Source: CCMP332 sp040218795
GTDB taxonomy: Bacteria > Bacteroidota > Bacteroidia > Cytophagales > CCMP332
Assembly (NCBI GenBank): GCA_040218795.1
Contig: JAVJQT010000003.1
Span: forward strand, 434,001 to 498,000
Direction: 5' to 3'
DNA length: 64,000 nucleotides
Program-made: the position numbers and the translations under genes
Shown: positions 57,146 to 64,000 of the stretch, one piece after another
Layout: each line of letters begins with the position of its first letter
Numbering within the stretch: position 1 is the first letter of the stretch
Notes under the pieces: model-generated
The model's input: only the letters and a program-made list of their open reading frames with translations
Databases searched by the model: none
What the model was told of the DNA's origin: nothing

Positions 57146-60073
57146 TTAATTTCCTAATTGCTGGGCTTTCTGTTGAAACTGGTTGGCCAGGGCTTCATTG
57201 CCTTGTTGTCTGTAAATATTGGCCAAAGTCAGATAACCCTGTCGGAAAGCCGGCTGGACTTCTACCGATTTGTTTAAAAACTGAATCCCAAGAGCTGCAT
57301 TGCCAAGATTGAGATGAGCAATTGCCGAATAGTAATATCCCTGGACTTGCTCCGGATGGTGCTCGATCATTCTTTGATAGACTTTTAATCCGGCATTGAA
57401 TTTCTTTTGTTCCATGAATACTCTACCCATTTTTTCTAAAGCCTGCATATTTCCCTTGTGCAACTGAAGACATTCATTATAAGCTTTAAGCGCTTCCTCA
57501 GTATTTCCCAAAGAAGCATAAGCATCTCCCAGGTATTGCCAAACGACTTCGTTTTTAGAATCGGTCTCGAGATAGGATTGAAAATATTCAATTGCTTTTT
57601 GTGCATCTCCATTTTTCAATGACTGATAAGCTTTAAAATCCAAATCGCTTTTCTTTTTAAATACGGTGGTCAGTACTACTCCTTTTTCTTCGACATTGTG
57701 TAAAACAAGTTCTTCAGGCGGCCAGTTGTTTTCAATTAATGACTTATCCGTAAAACGCGATATAAATATCCCATATTCGTAATCTTTACTTATCCGATCC
57801 TCATAACGGAGATACCTGGAACGTAAATTGGGAGCTACCAGCTTTAAATATTCCCTGACTTCTTTGTAACAATTTGAAGCAATAATAACGGTATCTGTAC
57901 GATTGGCGAGCTTTTCATTTTCTACAAGCCAATCTACCCCTTGTTTTAGGGAATTCATGTAATAATCGGTTTCGTATTCTCCAAAAGCTTTTTCCAGACC
58001 ACCAAAAGCCTCATTGAAATAGACAATCTGATTGGGATGTGATTCAATCATCCATTTTAGAGGAAGCGCCAATCCTATAAGAAAGACTACAGCAGAAGCA
58101 TAAGAAACCGCCTTTTTAGGCATGTCAATCAATTCATTCCATGCCAGTGCCGCCAGGACAACAAGGGGAGGCCAAACAAATAGAAAATGTCTCCAGCCAT
58201 CATATACTGTTGAATCCTGATAGATCGCATAAACGATTGGAAATACAATAGCGAAAGCCACCATAAACAGCTCCATTGCCTTGTATTTTTTAAAAAGTCT
58301 AAAAGAAAGTAGCACAAAAAGCCCCAGACCTATCAAAATGACGAGTGGATTGGCTATGGACATCCAGTGGATTTCATAGGACCATGGTAATTGATCGGAT
58401 TTGATCTGTAATCCCTTATACAATACCGTAACGATTGTATCGTAATTGGTCATTTTACTCAGTGCCTCAAAAGGATTGGTCAAAGGCGCTTGCAAAGCGT
58501 ATGGCCAGGAAATAATTCCAAGGAAATAAGAGAAAAAGGCCATGATTAGGCCGTATTTAAATATTCTACCAAAATCTTTGGACCAGTCGAATTGTTTTTT
58601 TCGGTTCAACAGTACCATTTGTATTAAGGAAAACAATCCGATGTATCCGAAAAGTAATAATCCTCCTATACGAATATTCAAAGCCAATGCAATCCCAAGA
58701 GAAACAAAGAACATGTCCCTGAAGGCCGGTTTGGGCAATCTTTTAACAAAACGTATGATATAGTAAAGCGTGAAAATACTGGCAGCCGCAAATGGAATAT
58801 CCTTGGGATTATTCATTGAATGTGCAAATAAACGCGGGGTCAGGATAACCATTAGAAGGGCAAATACTGCTGTTCGCCAACTTCCCGAAATTTCTCTGGC
58901 TACCAATCCGGTAAATACAAAAGCCAGAACTCCAAAAAGAGCATTTAGAAAATGTCGAACTCTCCAGATATTTTCCGCATCGATGGCATTGTAAATTATG
59001 GCTGATAGCAATTCAAAGCCGCCGCTGTAATATTTTATCTTCTCATATCCCTGAGATCTTTCCTCTTCGCTTAGGACAGCATCGTCGCCAAGGAAATAGT
59101 AATTGTATATCTTTTGTCCATAATCATTTTGTATCCATTCATCACCCGAAATGCCATAATCCTTGCTCAAATACGGCATGAGAAACAAGATAAAAATGGA
59201 AAGCACAACAAAGACAAAACGGTAAATCGCTTCGGTTCTGAATTTATCGTATGTCGGGAATTTTGCAGTCTCGATATATCCGAAGGCTGTTTTTGAAAAA
59301 TTCTTTACAGGCACAATGAAAGCCCAATATATAAACAGGCCAATCGCGATGTGCCAGGTTTGAAGAAACATCTTAATCGAATCCTTTACCACGCTCACCT
59401 TGCTTTCATCAACGGCTTTCCAAACAACAGGAAGTTCTTTTATAGGTATTCCCAATAAATGTGCACGTCTCAGGATTTCGACATCGTGCGCCCATCCTTT
59501 TATTCTCATTTCTCCAAAAAGTAATTTACCTATTTCCGAAGGGTACAATTTAAAGCCGCATTGCGTGTCTTTGATATGCAATCCCGTAAATAACCTGATG
59601 ATCGCATTGTAAACGATACCTATAAATTTTCTAAGTGCTTTTTCCTTGAGCTGCGATTTCGGATGTGGCCTCGACCCTATCCAGATTTCATTTTCCTGGT
59701 ATTTGCCGCCTTCTGACTTTTTCCAATCCTCGATCGTCATGGGGTCGGTAGCCATATCAAAATCAAGCGTCAAAATGAATCTTCCTGCAGCATCAGCTAC
59801 TCCTTTTTTTAATGCGCCTCCTTTTCCTGAATTTCCGGGAAGGCTGATGATTCGAATCTGCTCTGAGCTTTCTAGCTCTTTGAAATGCTCATGTTCCTTT
59901 ATTAATTCCTCTCCTCCATCCTTACTCCCATCATTTACGAGAATTACTTCGTATTTGTGATTGTATTTTTTAGAAAAATTAATCAAGCCTTCAAAAAGAA
60001 GGGGCACACGCGACTTCTCATTGTAAAAAGGAATGATCAGTGATAATTCGTATGGAAATTCTTTTTCGCTCAA
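57146..60073 (-). CDS. Fusion protein: GT2 glycosyltransferase, GT39-like membrane transferase and TPRs
   Basis: A 975-residue protein. Residues 8-240 are a DPM1-like family 2 transferase (LSLIIPFYNEKSRVPLLFEGL, VNDGSKDGG, acidic LDFDMATD at 103-110, QCGFKLYP). From about 240 come twelve or more membrane spans with the ArnT/PMT-like core (YGISGDEWIQNDYGQKIYNYYF, LFAHSMNNPKDIPFAAASIF). Residues from about 818 are four to five TPRs (AIEYFQSYLETDSKNEVVWQYLGDAYASLGNTEEALKAY). The logic is that one part makes a polyprenyl-phosphate sugar and the next uses it to glycosylate exported protein or lipid, with TPRs binding the target. The start is TTG. A methyltransferase gene precedes it by 5 bases. 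Confidence 0.85.
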   Translation of the reverse strand: MSEKEFPYELSLIIPFYNEKSRVPLLFEGLINFSKKYNHKYEVILVNDGSKDGGEELIKEHEHFKELESSEQIRIISLPGNSGKGGALKKGVADAAGRFILTLDFDMATDPMTIEDWKKSEGGKYQENEIWIGSRPHPKSQLKEKALRKFIGIVYNAIIRLFTGLHIKDTQCGFKLYPSEIGKLLFGEMRIKGWAHDVEILRRAHLLGIPIKELPVVWKAVDESKVSVVKDSIKMFLQTWHIAIGLFIYWAFIVPVKNFSKTAFGYIETAKFPTYDKFRTEAIYRFVFVVLSIFILFLMPYLSKDYGISGDEWIQNDYGQKIYNYYFLGDDAVLSEEERSQGYEKIKYYSGGFELLSAIIYNAIDAENIWRVRHFLNALFGVLAFVFTGLVAREISGSWRTAVFALLMVILTPRLFAHSMNNPKDIPFAAASIFTLYYIIRFVKRLPKPAFRDMFFVSLGIALALNIRIGGLLLFGYIGLFSLIQMVLLNRKKQFDWSKDFGRIFKYGLIMAFFSYFLGIISWPYALQAPLTNPFEALSKMTNYDTIVTVLYKGLQIKSDQLPWSYEIHWMSIANPLVILIGLGLFVLLSFRLFKKYKAMELFMVAFAIVFPIVYAIYQDSTVYDGWRHFLFVWPPLVVLAALAWNELIDMPKKAVSYASAVVFLIGLALPLKWMIESHPNQIVYFNEAFGGLEKAFGEYETDYYMNSLKQGVDWLVENEKLANRTDTVIIASNCYKEVREYLKLVAPNLRSRYLRYEDRISKDYEYGIFISRFTDKSLIENNWPPEELVLHNVEEKGVVLTTVFKKKSDLDFKAYQSLKNGDAQKAIEYFQSYLETDSKNEVVWQYLGDAYASLGNTEEALKAYNECLQLHKGNMQALEKMGRVFMEQKKFNAGLKVYQRMIEHHPEQVQGYYYSAIAHLNLGNAALGIQFLNKSVEVQPAFRQGYLTLANIYRQQGNEALANQFQQKAQQLGN

Positions 60074-60078
60074 AATGA

Positions 60079-60789
60079 CTATTTATCTAAATCGGAATCT
60101 TTAGGATAACCAATGTACACCCAATCTCCCCAAACTTTGGTACAACTGTGATTTTCAATTCCAACAGTGTGTTCAAGAACTTCCTTAAAGGGAAAGAAAT
60201 TGATATGTTGATCAAGTGTATAGTAAAAATATCTCTGTTTGGGTACTACGATCACAACCTGCTTTTTAGCTACCCTCTTTAATTCTCTGATTGACTTTGG
60301 AAGATCCATTACATGCTCCAAAGTATGATGACAGGTTACGATATCGAATGCATTGTCTTCGAATGGTAAATGCTCGAGATTTCCTTCGTGAAAAGGACAA
60401 TCTACGTGCTTGAGGTTATTTTTAATATCACAGGCAGCGATATCGTATTTATTTCTATCGATTCTGCTTAACCAATAACCATTTCCACAACCAATATCGA
60501 TAAGTGTTTTTGCTTCGGGATCGAGATTTTCCAGCATGAATTTTATACTGGGTTCATTTAAATCTGTAACCCTGTCTCTTGCCAAAGATACCTGGGTTCT
60601 GTAAAGCTCTTCGTAATCTTCTTCAGTAAAACTGTAAACCTTTGATTTAAAGTTCATTGCCATATCCAATCCCTTTCCTTTAAACCAGATATAAAAGAAA
60701 GGATACATGAAGTACTTATTGTCTCTTATTGCCGGAGGTAAGAGTTCGTCCATCACGAAACGTATGGCATTTGTCAGTTTTCGATTCAT
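60079..60789 (-). CDS. SAM-dependent methyltransferase next to the glycosyltransferase fusion
   Basis: A 236-residue methyltransferase; a TTG five codons upstream is also in frame. AKTLIDIGCGNGYWLSRID is motif I, YDIAACDIKNN motif II and FDIVTCHHTLEHVMDLPKSIRELKRVAK motif IV with the usual Leu-Glu-His. This is the class that acts on lipids or sugar precursors. It lies 5 bases before the GT2-GT39 fusion gene and is surely cotranscribed, so its substrate may be the glycan made there. Confidence 0.82.
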   Translation of the reverse strand: MNRKLTNAIRFVMDELLPPAIRDNKYFMYPFFYIWFKGKGLDMAMNFKSKVYSFTEEDYEELYRTQVSLARDRVTDLNEPSIKFMLENLDPEAKTLIDIGCGNGYWLSRIDRNKYDIAACDIKNNLKHVDCPFHEGNLEHLPFEDNAFDIVTCHHTLEHVMDLPKSIRELKRVAKKQVVIVVPKQRYFYYTLDQHINFFPFKEVLEHTVGIENHSCTKVWGDWVYIGYPKDSDLDK

Positions 60790-60841
60790 TCGCTTTTCTT
60801 TCAAAGCGTGAAATTATAGATATCGGATAAAAAATAATAAT

Positions 60842-60910
60842 TAAAAAAAATTGAGAGAAGAGAGAAGAGAGTTTAAAGATTAGAGTTTAGAGATTGGAGC
60901 TTAGGTTTTA
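60842..60910. repeat. Purine-rich degenerate short repeats
   Basis: Repeats of GAGAGAAGAGAG and TTAGAGTTTAGAGATTGGAG after the methyltransferase gene start region. There is no coding potential. They resemble the patch at 32187-32260. Confidence 0.45.
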
Positions 60911-61027
60911 GATGGCTAAAGTATAGTATTCAATTTTGCTGAAGTCTTCACCAAATACTGGTCGTCATTTGCTCCCAACGAATTCACTTTGGATGAGAAG
61001 GGTGTATTTAAGCAGTGTTTAGTATTC

Positions 61028-62692
61028 CTATTCCTTTACAAGTTTCCCTCTTTTCTTCTGTTCAAGATTTTCAACTTCGTAGATATATAATCCCTTAGGC
61101 AATGAAGCTATTGAAAGCATCACCTTTGCCTGATTCAAATTCTTTTTCATTTTTAGCCTCCCTTGAAGATTATAGAGACTAAATATTGCCTCTCCTAAAT
61201 ATTCTTCCATTTGAATATTTAACACATCTTTTGCCGGATTTGGAAAAATATTTACCTCCCATTCCTTGATTTTTTCTATACCATTAGGTTGAAAATTCAA
61301 AGTGACACTGGCAGTATCCGTACAGCCATACCAGTTGCTAATGATCAATTCGACATCCAGGATTTTGGAGATGGCGGTGTCAAAAAAAACCTGCAAACTG
61401 TCATCCGTTCCCGAAAATCCATTGCTTGTATTCCATTGCCAGGTGTAAATGGTGTCATGGTATTTTAAACCTCCTGAAGAAGTATCTCGAAGTGTTAATA
61501 CAGGATAATTATATTCGTAATCAAAGCCTGCAATGGGTGGTTGAAAAGAACAACGATTAGGAACCCAAGGATCAGTCAACCCTGAAAATTTAGCAATTCT
61601 GTAATCATAATCATTGATTATACCTCCTATTCCTCCAAGATAAAAAGCACCATTTAAGAATGTGTATGCATTTGATTGAAATAAGTTCGTGTCATTTAAA
61701 TTAGCATATAATGTATCCCAATGAATTGTTGTAATTGATTGATCCACAATATTGAAGTAAAGGTCATTAGAAAAAGTAATGCCATTAAATAATAGATTGT
61801 AATTTGCTAGAACTACTGGCCCTAAAAAAATTGCATTACCAATTTCCAAATTTTTTACCGTATCCAAGTATTGATCCAATTCTACATAATGACCGATTTC
61901 ATCCAGACCTGCTACACTAAATGCACTCATAGCAATGTTATTATTGGGAAGTAATGAAAGTTTTTGAATGCCATATTGACTATTTCTAATTGAAGGTACT
62001 ATGTTGTGATCGAGCAAAGTGCCGTTAAAGTCAATGCGGATAAAGCTATATTTTCTATTACTATGTCTCCCAGAGATGACTATGCTCCCGTCCATCATTT
62101 CAATTATATTTAGACCAAATTGTTCTTCAGGGATTGAATACAAGTTTTCCCACATTGTGTTACCAACACTATCTACCCTTCTGGCAATTATATTATACCC
62201 TGTGGCATCTAATACTTCACCTGTAGTTAATACGGATTTATCATTTAAAACTAAAGCATCCCGCAATGTGCTGAAAAATGTTGGATAGGTGAATTTTCGT
62301 GTCCAAAGGGTATCGCCTGCCGAATCCATTTTTATTAAAATATCGGTATTTCGAGCTACAGGCAAGCTTTCGCTAGCATAGGCCCCCACATAATAATGCC
62401 CCGGTTCTTCAGGAATATCTAGAATGAAATTATAGTATCCATTTTCAAGTGTATCCCCGATAATATTTTTGAACCATAAGATATTACCTAAAGTATCAGT
62501 TTTAAAAATGGTAGGTTTCCCTGCTGCATATCCTGCACAAATTAAATGGCTAGAATTTGTGATAACTAAATCTTCAATCCACTCATAATTTTCTCCTTGA
62601 TCAATAATAAGCTGCCAATTCATTACCTGAGCAAATGAAAACGTCGACGCCATAAACTGAGAAAGAGTGATTATAAATACTAATAATCTCAT
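61028..62692 (-). CDS. Type IX-secreted protein with PKD-like domain
   Basis: A 554-residue exported protein (signal ending FSFAQ). Residues about 30-380 are beta strands typical of secreted blade-like propeller repeats (for example GNILWFKN, DTLWTRKF, NTMWENLYS, each with a WxxxF-like turn). A PKD-like domain (IAGFDYEYNYPVLTLRDTSS ... VELIISNWYGCTDTASVTLNF) precedes the C-terminal sorting signal VNIFPNPAKDVLNIQ ... SLPKGLYIYEVENLEQKKRGKLVKE. The protein is therefore secreted by the type IX system and attached to the surface. It overlaps the upstream gene by 4 bases (ATGA). Confidence 0.85.
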   Translation of the reverse strand: MRLLVFIITLSQFMASTFSFAQVMNWQLIIDQGENYEWIEDLVITNSSHLICAGYAAGKPTIFKTDTLGNILWFKNIIGDTLENGYYNFILDIPEEPGHYYVGAYASESLPVARNTDILIKMDSAGDTLWTRKFTYPTFFSTLRDALVLNDKSVLTTGEVLDATGYNIIARRVDSVGNTMWENLYSIPEEQFGLNIIEMMDGSIVISGRHSNRKYSFIRIDFNGTLLDHNIVPSIRNSQYGIQKLSLLPNNNIAMSAFSVAGLDEIGHYVELDQYLDTVKNLEIGNAIFLGPVVLANYNLLFNGITFSNDLYFNIVDQSITTIHWDTLYANLNDTNLFQSNAYTFLNGAFYLGGIGGIINDYDYRIAKFSGLTDPWVPNRCSFQPPIAGFDYEYNYPVLTLRDTSSGGLKYHDTIYTWQWNTSNGFSGTDDSLQVFFDTAISKILDVELIISNWYGCTDTASVTLNFQPNGIEKIKEWEVNIFPNPAKDVLNIQMEEYLGEAIFSLYNLQGRLKMKKNLNQAKVMLSIASLPKGLYIYEVENLEQKKRGKLVKE

Positions 62693-64000
62693 TTAATAAA
62701 AATCTTGCTTGTTTTTCTAACTCCATTTAATAATTGAATTTCAAGGAAATAAATTCCAGCTATCAAATTGTCAGTATGGATTAAAAATTCTGAATCATTT
62801 GATTCGAAAACAATATTTAAAGATACAAAAGTACCATTGTACAGTTTGATTGTTTTTATCCCAATATTTTCGATTTTAATTTCCGTACCCCTATCAACAG
62901 GGTTTGGGAAGATTAACAGATCAGTGAATACATTTTCCTTTAAAAAACCACTAATTCGTGTTTGAGGAAAAGGAATATTTAAAAAAGCGATACAATTTGT
63001 TGATGGGGCATTAGTTGATACATTATTGATCCTGCTAGAAGGAAACACGGTACCATTGTGTTCCCCTACGAATTCGTTATTATACCGAATGTACTCCCAG
63101 GGATGTGTATTTTCATCATAAATAGAATACCAATTGATGGGAGCGTTCCAATTGGTCAATGTTACACCAAGCGAACCACCTATTGTGGTAGGCGGATCAT
63201 CTAGACTGCCCGGACTATTATTATAATCAATTGGCCATCCGTTTCCTTGTGGTATCAAGGTTGAAATCCCCCCGATTTGCATATCATTAAAATCACAATC
63301 TTCTCTTATATACATCCCATAGTACGTTACTGAAGAAGAGGGTTCTACCAATTCAAATTTATTACAGCTAAATTCATTATGTGAAAATTCCGTATTTGCA
63401 ATAGGATCAGAATTGTAATGCAATGCTATTTTATTATCAGTAAATATATTTTCAGATATTTCAGCGAAATCAGCATCATTTGTTATGTCTACAGCAATAT
63501 GCATTCTTCCAATTTCTGAATTATATAATTCCAAGTGAGGTAACAAATAAAACCCAGTACCCGTGTTATAAAATTTTTCTAAATGTGCCAATATTCCTAC
63601 TCTCCTAATATTTTCAAAATAAGGATCGTCTTCACTATCTGAAATTATGTGTGTGTCATAATTAAAGACATCCAAGGTATTCCAACCGACTACTCCATAT
63701 ACTCCATCTGGAATATGTGAATATTCTGTATAAACGTAATTACTATATTGTGTGGCATTTATATTGGGAGAAATTGGAATAGTGAAAGAATTGTATTCTT
63801 CCAATCCAATACCAATTCGATTTTCTGCATATACCCCAATGAATTGAATATTTTTAAATGTATTGCTTTTTATATTCAATAGAGGGTAAGTAATATCTAG
63901 ATCATTTCTGAATTCAACACCCACTAATGCATTATCAAATTGATTGGAGGAAAAATGATCTACATCCATTTTTGTATTACCAATTAAACGAATTGCATAT
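62689..64000 (-). CDS. Type IX-secreted beta-helix-like protein, cut by the window edge
   Basis: The reverse frame is open from the stop at 62689 to the edge at 64000, with no stop beyond the first ATG at 63969, so the gene probably continues outside. At least 426 residues are seen. The front part has parallel beta-helix-like turns (NIKSNTFKNIQFIGVYAENRIGIG, DNKIALHYNSDPIANTEFSHNEFSCNKF). The C-terminal sorting domain LLIFPNPVDRGTEIKIENIG ... AGIYFLEIQLLNGVRKTSKIFIK marks it for type IX export. It forms a two-gene unit with the next T9SS protein. Confidence 0.8.
   Translation of the reverse strand, partial: YAIRLIGNTKMDVDHFSSNQFDNALVGVEFRNDLDITYPLLNIKSNTFKNIQFIGVYAENRIGIGLEEYNSFTIPISPNINATQYSNYVYTEYSHIPDGVYGVVGWNTLDVFNYDTHIISDSEDDPYFENIRRVGILAHLEKFYNTGTGFYLLPHLELYNSEIGRMHIAVDITNDADFAEISENIFTDNKIALHYNSDPIANTEFSHNEFSCNKFELVEPSSSVTYYGMYIREDCDFNDMQIGGISTLIPQGNGWPIDYNNSPGSLDDPPTTIGGSLGVTLTNWNAPINWYSIYDENTHPWEYIRYNNEFVGEHNGTVFPSSRINNVSTNAPSTNCIAFLNIPFPQTRISGFLKENVFTDLLIFPNPVDRGTEIKIENIGIKTIKLYNGTFVSLNIVFESNDSEFLIHTDNLIAGIYFLEIQLLNGVRKTSKIFIK

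Noticed and set aside
59646..59960. Forward open frame inside the GT2-GT39 fusion gene
   Set aside because: Shadow of the GT2 domain; no signal or motif of its own.
1..64000. CRISPR arrays, rRNA genes, prophage or plasmid replication genes
   Set aside because: No regularly spaced repeats, rRNA-like sequence, integrase, terminase or replication initiator was seen on either strand.

Overview
The window is a chromosomal stretch of a Bacteroidota bacterium, most likely a member of the Cytophagales. The DNA is AT-rich. Two proteins carry type IX secretion C-terminal sorting domains, many are lipoproteins or start with short Bacteroidota-type signal peptides, Shine-Dalgarno sequences are weak, TTG start codons are frequent, and several promoters match the Bacteroidota -33 TTG / -7 TAnnTTTG pattern. 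Families typical of the phylum are present (DUF4412, DUF3857, CreD-like, DUF1572). The species itself cannot be named from the sequence alone.

Layout. 0-13.4 kb is mostly housekeeping: a truncated cysteine synthase/CBS gene, pyrB-pyrR, a PolX/PHP protein, a heptosyltransferase, a YdjM-like membrane protein, methyltransferase, two DUF4412 proteins, adk-obg, grpE-dnaJ and a phosphoribosyltransferase. 13.6-18.3 kb is a two-gene unit: a secreted CHAT protease with TPRs followed by a secreted protein built of five 'DG...G' repeats. 18.4-19.7 kb is decaying DNA: a lipoprotein gene broken by an in-frame TAG, a nameless remnant, and a truncated copy of the phosphoribosyltransferase gene from 13 kb. 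19.7-29.9 kb is envelope-related (beta-barrels, two DUF3857/transglutaminase proteins, a PEGA-like trio, a BamA-like barrel), interrupted by tRNA-Glu, gap and yebC. 30-32.2 kb holds egtB-egtD for ergothioneine. 32.4-37.4 kb is a five-gene operon: LolA-like protein, two FtsX permeases, LolD-like ATPase and an outer-membrane protein.

37.5-44.1 kb is a run of small enzymes and membrane proteins with an MsbA-like ABC exporter. 44.29-48.24 kb looks like an acquired cassette island: three units, each ending in an imperfect palindrome whose outer end is complementary to the start of the same unit, as in integron gene cassettes. It carries a hypothetical membrane protein, a monooxygenase/GlxA-type regulator pair, and a Crp/Fnr-like regulator with an alpha/beta hydrolase. 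48.3-52.3 kb contains a HAD hydrolase, an AAC(6')-like acetyltransferase, a terpene-cyclase-fold protein and an MscS channel. 52.4-55.0 kb is a small regulon: a membrane protein, a winged-helix regulator, a short membrane protein and a CreD-like protein; the same 19-bp palindrome lies at both promoters. 55-64 kb has a coiled-coil secreted protein, a lipoprotein with Ig-like repeats and a c-type heme site, a GT2-GT39-TPR fusion with a methyltransferase, and two type IX-sorted surface proteins, the last cut by the window edge.

Most unusual points: the attC-like cassette island, the duplicated operator of the CreD regulon, two conserved genes (egtD and the CHAT protease) whose coding sequence extends upstream of any canonical start codon, and catalytically or structurally reduced versions of PolX, DnaJ and one transglutaminase-like protein. 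No CRISPR array, rRNA operon, insertion sequence or prophage was seen.
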